DNA from: Tetragonia tetragonoides
Lineage: Eukaryota > Streptophyta > Magnoliopsida > Caryophyllales > Aizoaceae
Assembly: GCA_038025085.1 (NCBI GenBank)
Contig: CM076154.1
Location: 38,358,501 to 38,422,500 of the forward strand
Reading direction: 5' to 3'
Length of the DNA stretch: 64,000 nt
The number at the start of each line of letters is the position of its first letter. Positions within the stretch are counted from its first letter, which is position 1. Of this stretch, positions 50,491 through 61,682 are shown piece after piece. The translations under genes and the position numbers were made by a program. The notes under the pieces are model-generated. The model saw only the letters and a program-made list of their open reading frames with translations, was not told where the DNA came from and ran no database searches.

Positions 50491-51354
50491 GGTTGTTGTT
50501 AATAATAATAAAGCTGGAGGAGAGAGAAAATGGGAGAGCAGGCTAGATGGATGGGAATTGGAAAGGGGCCAAGGGAAGGCACTAAGTAATAAATAGTGGG
50601 AAGGGAGTCCAAAATGATGGAGTTAGGTAGGGGGGGAGAGAAAATTCAGAAGTGGTAGGAAATTTAGAATACAAAAAAATGTTGTTTAAATAAGAAATGC
50701 GGGCAAGTGGGACTTCTGACTTGTGACTTGTGACTTGTGGGAGTCAAGGGTTACAGAGTACTTATATATGAGAGTTGAGTTTCACAAGTGGTGGGCACTT
50801 TCTTATCAATTAACAATAACAACTTAAAATTCATTGTGGGGTTAAAATTTTATGATAAAGATTATGGGTACAATTTCTATTAGGTCTCTTTATTGAGCCA
50901 GTTTACAATATTTATTGGTTTGCCTAATATGTGTAATTTACAGGTTATTACATACACTCGAGATTTATCCGGTAAACACTAACAAAAATAGTGGCGAAGA
51001 GTTCTTCACATCAAAAAAAAAAGAATTAACAATTTCACCAAGTACTCCGTATTCCGTATCATTTGATTTGTAGTAGTCAGACTTGTAGTGGTATACAAAT
51101 ATTCCTATAAAAAATAACTAGTAATGGTATAAAAATAAAAATAAAAATAAAAATAAAAATAAAAATAAAAATAAAAGTTGTACACCATCTCTCCAATCTC
51201 AATAGACTACTAGTAAAGTAGTGTGCATGCTCGTGTGATATATGAGATGTTTCAACTCTTTTTTTCTTTAAAAATTTAATGTTTTCTGATTGGTTGCTTA
51301 ACGTTTAAGTTTGTTGTAAAAAAAATGTCATTCATTGGCTTGTGATGCCTCTAT
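50491..51354. other. 4CL upstream region and spacer
   Basis: 4CL promoter and leader on the minus strand, then AT-rich spacer with an (AAAAAT)n tract at 51128-51176. Confidence 0.5.
51128..51176. repeat. (AAAAAT)n microsatellite
   Basis: About eight consecutive AAAAAT units. Confidence 0.9.
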
Positions 51355-51366
51355 AAAAGGTGTTTA

Positions 51367-51510
51367 GATCCTCTGGAGTTCCCTTCTCTAGAGTTTTTGT
51401 AGAGTTTCTAATTCAATGGTTTCAAACCCCCCCCCTCTAATCCAATGGTTTCAAACCCCCCCCTCTAATCCAATGGTGAGAGAAAGAGGAACTCTAGAGA
51501 ATTCGTTCCC
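51367..51510. mobile_element. 144-bp MITE with 12-bp target duplication
   Basis: AAAAGGTGTTTA flanks both sides (51355-51366 and 51511-51522). The ends are imperfect inverted repeats: CTCTGGAGTTCCCTTCTCT on the left, and CTCTAGAGTTCCTCTTTCTC when the right is reverse-complemented. The centre holds two copies of a ~28-bp unit, CTAATCCAATGGTTTCAAAC plus a C-run. Confidence 0.65.
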
Positions 51511-51739
51511 AAAAGGTGTTTACCCCTAAATGACATTGTTTGTTGCATTATAGTTCTACTTATTACAATAAATCATACTTTAAAGTGTGATTTATATTTG
51601 ATTGAGTGCTTAGGAAACGGTTATTAATCTTTTATTAACAAATTTGAAAATACTCTGTTATACAGTTCTTCTACCAAAGCTATAATCATAATAGAGAATG
51701 GATCAAAATGAACTAAGTACATCAATTTACTGAAACAAA

Positions 51740-54625
51740 ATCTAGGTGGCTCATGTCCCTTGTCCCAGGAACCAGTGAGCCCCAGTCCCATGTCCCAACG
51801 CCCATGTCCATGTCGCATAGGTGAAATCGGAGTTCGGGAACCCGCATGACCGTCTCGAGGCATCGGAGGTCCTCTACGGTGACGATATACCCCACATAGA
51901 AGTTTGGCCAAAAACGGAAACTAAGCCTTAGGAAGCCGAAAATCAAAGGTTGTTGGCCACGTTTTTTGGGCTTCCGGTAGGCCCGGAATGAAGTTGTATA
52001 TTTTTTCACCACATCGCACGGGACACCCTTAGTAAACATAAGAGGCCCCCGGAGTCCGTTATCGGGTCCCTGATAGGCTTGTAACAACGTTTTTACTGGA
52101 CACCAATGTAAGGGCCGGAACACCGAATGCATGAGTGATATCAAAGTTCGGTGATTCGGATGGCTCTCTCAGGGTACCGAGGGTCCTCTAGGGTCATGAT
52201 AGACCTCCCGGAGAAGTTTGGGCAACGGAAGCCAAAAACGAAGGCTATAATCCACGTTTTTTGGGCTTCCGGAGGCCCCAAAACGAAGGTGGATATTTTC
52301 GCACCTCATCGCACGTAACACCCCTAGGGGACATAGGAGGCCCCATGGGTTGCTTATCTGGTCCTTGATAGGTTTGGAAGGGCGTTCCACAGGACACTAG
52401 TGTAAGAGTCGGAACACCAAAGGAATGGGTGATATCAAAGTTCGGGAGTCCGGATGACCCTCCTGGGGCACCAAGAGTCCTTTAGGGTCAAGATAGACCC
52501 CTCGGAGAAATTTGGGCTAAGATAACACCCGAGCCCCGGGAAGCCGAAAACGAAGGCTAATCCACGTTTTTTGGGCTTCCGGGAGACCCCAAAACGAAGA
52601 TGGATATTTTCGCACCATATCGCACGGGACACCCAATGAGACATGGGAAGCCCCCCGGGGTTGCTTATCGGGTCCTTGATAGGCTTGTAACAACATTTTT
52701 TACTGGACACCAATGTAAGGGTCAGAACATCGAACGCATGGGTGATATCGAAGTACGGGGCTTCGATGACCCTCCCAGGGTACCCATGGTCCTCTAGGGT
52801 CATGATAGACTTCCCAGAGAAATTTGGGCAAAGATGACACCTGGGCCTAGGGAAGCCAAAAATGATGGCTATAATCCACGTTTTATGGGCTTCTGGGAGG
52901 CCCCAAAACGAAGGTGGATATTTTTGCACCACATCGCACGGAACACCCCTAAGGGACATAAGAGCCCCCGGGGTTTCTTATCTGGTCCCTGATAGGTTTG
53001 GAAGTGCGTTTTACGGGACACTAGTGTAAGAGTCGGAACACCAAAAGGCATGGGTGATATCGAAGTTCGGGAGTCCAGGTAACCCTCCCGGGTCACCGAG
53101 GATCCTATACGGTCATGATAGACCATCTAGAGAAGTTTGGGCAAAAGTGACACCCGAGCTCCAGGAAACCCAAAACGAAGACCATAATCCACGTTTTTTT
53201 GGGCTTCGGTGGGCCCCAAAACAAAATGTGAATATTTTCGCACCACATCGCACGGAACACCCCTTGGGGACATGGGAGGCCCCCGAGGTTGCTTATTTGG
53301 TCCCTGATAGGTGTGAAGGGCGTTTTACGGGATACTGGTGTAAGAGTCGGAACACCAAAACATGGGTGATATCAAAGTTCGGGAGTCCATATAACCCTCC
53401 CGGCGCACCGAGGGTCCTCTATGGTCATGATAGACCCTCCAGAGAAGTTTGGGCAAAGATGACACCTGGGCCCAAGGAAGCCGAAAATAAAGGCTATAAT
53501 CCATGTTTTTGGGGCTTCCGGGAGACCCCAAAACGAAGATGGATATTTTCGTACTATATCGTACGAAACACCTCTAGGGGACATGGGAGCCCCCCGGGAT
53601 TGCTTATCTGGTCCCTATTAGGTTTGGAAGGGCGTTTTACGGGACATTGGTGTAAGAGTCGGAACACCAAAAACATGGGTGATATCGAAGTTTGGGAGTC
53701 CAGATAACCCTCCCGGGTCACCGAGGGTCCTAGGGTCATGATAGACCCCTCGAAAAAGTTTGGGCAAAGATGTCACCCGGGCCCTAGGAATCCGAAAATG
53801 AAATCCACGTTTTTTGGGCTTCCGGGAGGCCCCAAAACGAAGTTGGATGTTTTCGCACCATATCGCACGAAACAACCCTAAGGGACATGGCGGCCCCCCG
53901 GGATTGCTTATTTGGTCTCTGATAGGTTTAGAAGGGCGTTTTACGGGACACTGGTGTAAGAGTCGGAACACCAAAGGCGTGGGTGATATCGAAGTTCGGG
54001 AGTCCAGATAATCTCCTGGGACACCGATGGTCCTCTAGGGTCATGATAGACCCCCCAGAGAAGATTGAACAAAGATAACACCAGGGCCCTGGGAAGCCGA
54101 TAACAAATGCAATAATCCACGTTTTTTGGGCTTCCGGGAGGCCCCAATACGAATATGGATATTTTCGCACCATATCGCACGGAACACCTTTAGGGGACAT
54201 GGGAACCCCACGGGGTTGCTTATCTGGTCCCTGATACGTTTGGAAGGGCGTTTTATAGGACACTGGTGTAAGTGTCGGAACACCAAAGGCATGGGTGATA
54301 TCGAAATATCGGGGATCCGGATAACCCTCCGGGAGCACCTAGGACCCTCTACGGTCATGATAGACCTCCCTGAGAAGTTTGAACAAAAATAGCACCCGAG
54401 CCATGGGAAGCCGCAAACGAAGGCTATAATAATCAACATTTTTTGAGCTTCTGGGAGGCCCGGGAACAAAAGTGGATATTTTCGCACCACATCGCACGGG
54501 ACAACCCTAGGGTACATGGGAAGCCCACATGGTAGGTTATCGGGTCCTCCGTCCTTGGTTAGGCTTGGAAGGGCATGTTGTTGGACATCGGAGGCTAATC
54601 CACGGTTTTTGGGTTCCGGGCATGG
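51740..54625 (-). repeat. ~310-bp satellite array, nine full copies plus partial units
   Basis: The block CCACGTTTTTTGGGCTTCC recurs near 51961, 52256, 52566, 52880, 53193, 53505, 53809, 54121 and 54439, giving spacings of 295-317 and mostly 304-314; a shortened unit ends at about 54625. Each unit also has ACCACATCGCACGG, GGTGATATCGAAGTTCGGG and GGGTCATGATAGACC. It is the reverse complement of the family at 31680-33040. The many long reading frames over it shift between copies, since 310 is not a multiple of three, and are not genes. Confidence 0.95.
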
Positions 54626-56879
54626 CTCCCCACCACCTCGTGCCTATTAGCAATCACACAGAGAAATAAGAAGAACCTTACCAACGTGGGGATTTGTTGT
54701 GCACGATGCCTGAAAGATGGCGGACGACGACGATGAGATCCAGATACGAACGTTGAAAATATGAGAAGGTTGGAGATGAATTGATGGTGTGTGTGGTTCC
54801 ATACTTCCATCCTCTATTCATGAGAAAGGAATAAGCTTTTTTATTTTTTTTTTTGTTGGCTCATCAATATGAGAGAGAAATTAGCTAATATTTAATTTCT
54901 TAGATTTGTAACGTCTGACAACTTGTGAGAATGAAAGAAAGGGCAATAGGGGATGGAGTCATTAAACTCCATTATGTTTTTTTGTGACGTCTGATTGTTG
55001 TTACTTTATTTATTTATTTTTTTTTTATCTTTTTATTTTACTGGTCACGAGTCAAATGACAGTATGACACGTTATAAGTAAATTGACACTTCATTCGATA
55101 ATTCAAAAAGTGTGACGAGCTCTGATTTAATCATTACGTTTTAATCTAATTATATAGATTAGTGTTATGAAATTAACAAAAAATAGTCAGAGTAATTCGA
55201 AGAAGCAAATAAAAGTAGTAGTAATGGGAAGTCAAGGGATCCACAACTTCAAAGTACGTGGCCCGCTCATAACTCTTTTGTAGTATTGCAGATTTGCAAC
55301 TCTACCTACCTCCTTAGTCCTTCCCTCTCCCTCCCACAATCATCATCATGTGGTCGACCGACGACTATGGACTATGGACTATGGACTATGGAGTATGATG
55401 TTAGGACCAACTTTTGTAAATCAACATTAATTGTCATAATCATATCATACAACAACAACATCACCTAGACGTACACCTAGCATATTCCGGCCGAGTGTGA
55501 GATTTGGGGAAATTTAGATATATACAAATTTTATCTATAATTAATTGTTTCACAACTATCATTAAATAATCTAACACAAATTATAAATCATATATTAAAT
55601 GGTGTGAAATAGAGACTTTATTTTCTTTTATTTTGTTTACTACTTCCCTTTTTTTTTTTTTTTCCACTCGTCTGTATACTACTACTTATCTAATGATTTC
55701 ATTTTGGCTCCTTTTTTGGTTCTTTTTAGAAAATTGGCTATTTCTTTGGGTTAAATAGTGCATAACATATTTTTTAAATATATTTATCTTTTATCCGATT
55801 ATATAATGTGATACCAATACACTATCTGATTAAATGTGCCCCTAAAGAAAAAGAAATACCATATACACAATGATGCGTGCTAATATTAAATCTTTTATGT
55901 TGGTGGTATTCGGTCATAATTGGTGTCCCGTTTTGTTTTTCTTTCTCATATTTGATTTTCGAACTTATGTTCCTATAAACAATACTCAGGAGTCATGGTT
56001 TGAATTGTTGTCCATGCATATATTTTTCCAGATTTTTGGGCACTGTATTAGTACATACTGTAGTTGGTTTCTTGTCCACGCTCTTTTAGAAGGAAAAAAA
56101 ATCTTTATTGTGATTTTATTATTTTAACATGAATCCTATATTGTCAACTCAGATTTGTATAGTGTTAAGTAGTCAAAATTTCTGAACTTTGACGTCACAA
56201 AACATATGGAAACATTTTAGTGAGACAAACAGAGTAATATTTGAAACCAATAAGTAATGATATATTAGTCTAATGATTAAGATCAGATCAAAGTGTTGGG
56301 TATGTTAGGTCATATATTTAAATCCTCCTTCCCGTATATATGAATATATACTTGGCTTTGTGGAGACCGTCTTTGAGATCCAATCAATAATTGATTGGTT
56401 TAGTTTTCTTCAATTCAATAAGTTCTTTTTAGAGCTAATTTGGTAGCTAGAGAGGAAATGAGATGAAGATAAAAGAAGGGAAAAAAATCTATTAACTTTT
56501 TCATGTTTGGTTTTAAAAATAAAAAAGGAAGTGACGCGAGAAGGAAAATTAAATGATAGGAAAGGTTTTCTATGAAATTCTTCATTCCTTTACTCCCAAA
56601 CTGGCGGAGTTTGGACGGAGAGTGAGTTCAAATTGTCATTCATTTCTTTTCTTTCCAAATCACATTAACCTAACAACGAAAAATGTTATTTTCCTTTCAA
56701 TTGCTTGTTATACCACCAAACGTAAAAAAAACATATTTATATATTTTCCTTTCTTTGTCCTTTCCCTTCATTTCTATTCCTTCCTAATCTTCTTAATATA
56801 ACCAAACAAACTGGAATTTCAGGTGTGAAGAACGAAATTTTAATCTCTTCCTATTAATAATGCAATAAGTCTTGTATGA
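54626..56879. other. Gene-poor AT-rich intergenic DNA
   Basis: No gene was recognised. A short tandem repeat of GGACTATGGACT type lies at about 55361-55395. Confidence 0.5.
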
Positions 56880-57138
56880 TACTCCCTCTGTCCCAAGTTT
56901 ATCTTTACATTGGACTTTTTAAGGTCAAAGTTCACGAACTTTGACCACTTATTTGTGAAAAGTTACTAAGTTTTACAATGTGAAAATAGTATCGCTAGAT
57001 TCATTGTAAATAGTATTTTCAAAATATCATCTTATTATAAGTTTTAGAATTATGAAATCATAAATATTCATGGTCAAAGTAGTGTCTTAGAGACCGTGAA
57101 AAGTCCAATGTAAAGATTAATTTGGGACGGAGGGAGTA
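56880..57138. mobile_element. Stowaway MITE, ~259 bp
   Basis: It starts TACTCCCTCTGTCCCAAGTT and ends AATTTGGGACGGAGGGAGTA, with inverted internal arms (ACATTGGACTTTTT and AAAAGTCCAATGT) and a TA target site. Confidence 0.9.
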
Positions 57139-57949
57139 ATAAAAAAAAAATCTTATATCACTCTCTCCTAGCACCTTGTTCCATACGTTGAGGACATTAT
57201 TGAATACATAGATCAGAGTATAGAGTTTGAGATCCATGACTGCATCTTTATTTTCTTCTTGTTGTTCAGATTAAATAGTCAATATTGGAGAGCTTATAAT
57301 AAAAAAACGAGACGACAACAAAGTCTAGACCGTCAAGTACACAAATAATGGCTGATCACGATGCTCATTGAGAGGAGAGAGAGAGAGCAGTAACAGTTAG
57401 TCCAGAAACATTTAATTTTGAAGGTTACGAATTTTGACCGCTATTGCGCGCGATGACACTAGTAGGATTTACTTCCTTAATTTATAGTCTAGGACCTTAG
57501 ATGTGAGCACAATTGAATACTTATGGGATATTATACTACTTGAAATTGATATTAGATCTACGGATTTCTAATAATTAAAAGTTATTTTTTTTAAATTAAT
57601 TATTAAAAGTTGAAATTGAAATTGATTTGCTAGCGGTTTCTATTTTTAAATTGAAATTAAAACTAAGATACACTCTCTAATTCATGGAGCGAGGTCCATG
57701 CTAAAATTAGAATTCATAATATTTTTAAAAATCAATTAATTGTATATTTTGGTAATAAAAAAAAAAACACACCAACATATATTAACTCCCAACATAAACA
57801 AACTGAAAACTAAATATTACAATCCAAATAATTAACACCGTAAATTAAAATTTTAAAATAATGAATATAGTCATTGATTATTGATATGATAAATAAAATC
57901 ATTAAATCACTAAATTACAAATACAATTTTTCAAATGACTAATATTACT
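57139..57949. other. AT-rich spacer
   Basis: No coding, RNA or repeat signal was recognised. Confidence 0.45.
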
Positions 57950-57966
57950 AGAAATTCATCATCCAT

Positions 57967-58625
57967 AAGAAATAGCACAAGTCGTTTTCTTTCTATCTCT
58001 TCTCTCTCAAAAACCCTAGTCTCCCTTTCTCTTTGATTCATCTTGGGGCTACCACCGACATTTTTGCCGGTGGTTAGCCCTTCCGTTGTTGATTTGTTGC
58101 TTTGGATCTAGTTTTTTAGTTTGTTTTTCTTTATGTTTAGTAATAAACTCTCCTTTGGTGAGAGATTGTGGAGTTATCCGCGTTTGTCGGAGGGTTGTCG
58201 AATTTCTAGTCTTAGGTTCGGTTTGATGAATCAAGAAGACATGTTTAATCTACTATGGCAAGGGGATTTGTTCTTTCCAATAGCTGTAGCACGTTTTGTG
58301 CTTACTTCCGATCGTAGGGAAAAGGTGGTGGCCTCCAGTTTACTGTATAGCATATTTTTTGCTATATCAGGGCATTGTCAATTATTGACGAAGCTGATCA
58401 AGACGCCGATTTCTAACAGTGATGTTTGGATTGGTAGTCACTTATCGACGGAGCTGATCAAGACACCGATTTCAAGCAGTGATAGTGAAAATCATATTCA
58501 TCTTGTTATATTAGATTTATACTTGGTTATGTTAGATTTAGATTTGTTTAGAGATATTCACCGTTGTAGATGCCGGATAGCTTTTTAAGAATGAATGAAT
58601 TCTCTTTCCTTCAAAAAAAAAAAAA
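57967..58625 (+). mobile_element. Poly(A)-tailed retroposed sequence with 17-bp target duplication
   Basis: AGAAATTCATCATCCAT occurs at 57950-57966 and again at 58626-58642, directly after a poly(A) run. Between them is about 660 bp of transcript-like sequence: a pyrimidine-rich leader with AACCCTAG, then an open frame to 58588 (ORF part RFGLMNQEDMFNLLWQ) and a 3' end GAATTCTCTTTCCTTC plus A-tail. The frame includes an exact 60-bp-period duplication (58381-58500; TKLIKTPISNSD / TELIKTPISSSD). I do not recognise the protein. It is a retrocopy or a truncated/non-autonomous L1-type element. Confidence 0.8.
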
Positions 58626-58642
58626 AAGAAATTCATCATCCA

Positions 58643-60338
58643 TGCTCAGTATACAAGAATATATAAATTATAAATTGGTGTGTAACTTATTGTGACTAAT
58701 TTCAAAAGCTTCCTAAACACTCTTAAAAGGTCAAATTTTTGTATGAACAAGGGTATTTATGTATTGAAAAATTAGCCAGATAAGCGTAGTTATAAACTTA
58801 TAATAAGTGAATATTCCAATAAAAAAAAAGTGAATAAATTTAGGGACATTCCAAAAAACAGAGAGTGACAAAAAAATTCGTTTAGATAGGTATGAGCAAC
58901 ATCAATTGGTTGACTTGTTTGAAGTGTATTTGTGGATGGACTTAAATGGCATATATATATTTGTACGCTGGTAGCTGCAAATGGGCATCCTTGACGGCAA
59001 CAAACGTTGGTTTTTAGTTTATGAGAATGAGAATGAGAATGAGAATGAAAAGAAGAGGCAGGTCTGAGTTTAAATTGTCAAGCACAATTGGAATTGGCCC
59101 TATCTACATTGCTTGGCCATACGCCAAGTTGGCCTATGTATGCCTTCCATTCAATTGGAAAGGGTGGGATTTGGAAACCCCACACAAAACGAAGATTGTG
59201 GTACACATTTTGCTTCCATGACAGCTCCAACACCACCTACTACGATGGCTAATATCATTCTCATTTGCTCTCCTACAAGATCAGAACTTGGTAATCTTAA
59301 GTTTTGTCTGACCCGTTATCACCTTTGAACATACGGATGTACCCCTTCTTGGTATTATACCGCAGTTTCGTTGATACAAAGAATTAGTTTTTCAATAAAA
59401 ACTACGTATTTGGTTTTTCAAGTCTTGAAACTTGCAACTTGATTAAAATTTGCACCAAAGGAAATTGCCGTAATTCTTAATAATTTAAATTGGAGAATTA
59501 ATCAAGCAAGGATGTTGGTTGCATCTTGTTAGGTGAAAAAGGCGGCTTGCATTGCAGGAATGTGATTGGTGTTGCTCAATACTGTAGCACTTTGTGGCTT
59601 CTGTTTTGACGTTCCTAAACAGACTAAAATGGCTATTTTCTTTCAAATATTAATAAAGACATTTCATTCATTCATGTTAGGAGCTGGAGAATTTGTTTGG
59701 GTTGGTGAATCTCAAATCTGAATACCAACACCAGGTCCTTCAGCACATCTTTGCTGATCCTTTGTCCACCTATTCAGAATACACTTTGATTACCAAACTA
59801 TATATTCTTAGGGAAGCCTCCTTTTGAATTTCTATATTTTTGGAACGCCTCACCTTGATGCCGCATCATATGAGTTTTTGTGAAAATAAAATAAAAAGGT
59901 TTCAAACTTCATACGAGTATCAACCGGGAACAGTTCCTTTCTTTCCTAATTTAAATACGTCTTTTGATTAAGCTTAGTGAATTATCAAGAAATTCTTGTT
60001 TTTGTTGTCATAATTGTCCCTTATTCAGCAAGCAAATAAGTTCTACTGTTGTAGAGTACTGCAGTTCATGAAATCGTCATCCCTGTTCTCATCATACAAT
60101 ATTTGCCGTATTAAAGAGAAAGAAAACATACATTTTCTCAAAGAAAGGCCATGAATTGACTAACCATCCATGACTATTTTGGAGCACAGCCCTAGGGAAA
60201 AAAAGTTGAAAAAATTTATAATAAAAATAATAAAAAAGCAAAAGAAAAAGAGAAATGAAGAAGAAGAGAGAAGCAAGAGCTTTTCCACTGCTTGTCTGCT
60301 TGATAGGACAACGTGATTCAACTGCAAAATATATGGGT
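58643..60338. other. Intergenic between the retroposon and FLA
   Basis: A short (GAGAAT)n run lies near 59022-59048; the last ~180 bp are FLA 3' flank. No gene was recognised. Confidence 0.45.
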
Positions 60339-61064
60339 TCATAGATAGCAGCAGAGTATCAACAACGGAACCCATTGTGACAAATAGTTCAGCAAACTCC
60401 CACTATAAGCCGAGCGAGAAGACCCAGAATTCCGTGGGGTGGGATCAGATCCAGCTGGTTGTGGAGCAGCAGCAGGAGCCAAATCAAAACTGCCACTGTT
60501 AGGTGGAGGTGGTAGGGATGGAGGACCAGCCATTGTCATGGGAGGAGGGCAGGAAGAAGGCACTGTAACTGTTTTGTTGATGTCTAGTAAAACCCCATCT
60601 ATGCCATGACACCTAATTGATGACCCAGCTGTGCAAATATTGGGGCTGAGAAGTTTAACATTGTTAAAGAAGAAGCTCCTCCTCCCACTGTTGGACACTT
60701 TAAGCATAAACTTGGGTTCTGAGGATGGGATCATAGAGCCTGTAGGAAAGTGCTTCAGGTATTCGAACCCGAGAGGGGTTGGGATCGAGTGGCGGAGGAG
60801 GAAGTCAAGCACGTCGTTGTTTTGGAATACGGCCTTCGCTAGCCTACGGTTATTGGGCATCAAGAAGGTGATGTTGCTTGGGATTTTGTCTGCTGGAACC
60901 ATATTCAGGAGCATGACAAACGCAAAGTAGTTTGCTCTCTGCATCTCTTCAATGGCAGTATGGAGGGGCTGGTCTGTCAAAGAGGTGTCTTTAGAGGTGG
61001 CTGATGGTATCACTGCCATGATTAGAAATGAGAGGGCAGTGGAAATAGCCATATTGGTAGCCAT
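60339..61064 (-). CDS. Fasciclin-like arabinogalactan protein, single FAS1 domain
   Basis: A single-exon protein of 241 residues. Residues 1-24 (MATNMAISTALSFLIMAV...) form a secretory signal peptide. One FAS1 domain spans about 35-165, with the H1-like SNITFLMPNNRRLAKAVF, the intervening YLKHFPTGSM and the H2-like IDGVLLDINKTV. A Pro/Ala/Ser region follows (PPPMTMAGPPSLPPPP, LAPAAAPQP) suited to arabinogalactan glycosylation, and then a hydrophobic C-terminus (YLSQWVPLLILCCYL), a plausible GPI-anchor signal. N-glycosylation sites are NIT and NKT. FLAs act at the plasma membrane and wall in cell adhesion and cellulose deposition. The layout resembles the Arabidopsis FLA19-21 group. It lies between ATAD3/4CL and CSLD; At5g16920 may be the syntenic counterpart. 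Confidence 0.9.
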   Translation of the reverse strand: MATNMAISTALSFLIMAVIPSATSKDTSLTDQPLHTAIEEMQRANYFAFVMLLNMVPADKIPSNITFLMPNNRRLAKAVFQNNDVLDFLLRHSIPTPLGFEYLKHFPTGSMIPSSEPKFMLKVSNSGRRSFFFNNVKLLSPNICTAGSSIRCHGIDGVLLDINKTVTVPSSCPPPMTMAGPPSLPPPPNSGSFDLAPAAAPQPAGSDPTPRNSGSSRSAYSGSLLNYLSQWVPLLILCCYL

Positions 61065-61682
61065 AGAGATGGATGGATATTCAAGCTTTGTGCTTGTACA
61101 GAGTGTTTCTTATCCAAGGAAGAGTGTTTAAAGTGGGATACTTGGTTTTAGTAAAAGGGGAATGAAATTAATTAGCTTCATGCAACTGGGCTGGCTCAAC
61201 AACTAAAACTCACAGTTTCTGCATGGTTAGGAGTTTACTAATTACATGTAACTTCCATGAGTTTTTAAGTCTCAAATTGATATTTGCCATTGTCTTGAGT
61301 TGCAGTTACTGGATGGTTAGACAACTTTGTGCCTAACTCTGTTTATCTGGTTGATCAGATTAATTTAATTGACATATAAAGCTACAGTAATCCACCTGAC
61401 AAGTGACTGATACTAACTTAACTTGCACAACAGAATTTCATTACCATTTAGGAGTGATTTCCAAAGGTACCACTTACCACTACTATGCAATTAAAGCAAT
61501 CTTAACAAATGTTTCACGGAATCATACAAAAATGATCGAATATGGGGACAATACACTACAAGTTTCTCCTGTTTGAGGCTGTTGGCATACTTTACTAATA
61601 ACATTGCCCAGTGAAAGACTGGTTGAGCAGTTAACAAAGAATTTGTAAGAAGATGAACTTATCTTGACTCAAACTTTACCTT
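61065..61682. other. FLA promoter and CSLD 3' flank
   Basis: About 620 bp between two genes on the same strand. No other feature was recognised. Confidence 0.5.

Noticed and set aside
51624..54517. Numerous 60-217 codon frames across the second satellite array, and similar ones at 31633-33007
   Set aside because: They are repeated translations of a ~310-bp non-coding tandem unit. Frames change from unit to unit and start and stop codons are not conserved.
54595..54810. 71-codon minus frame at the right edge of the satellite
   Set aside because: It starts outside and ends in the last partial satellite unit; no family resemblance.
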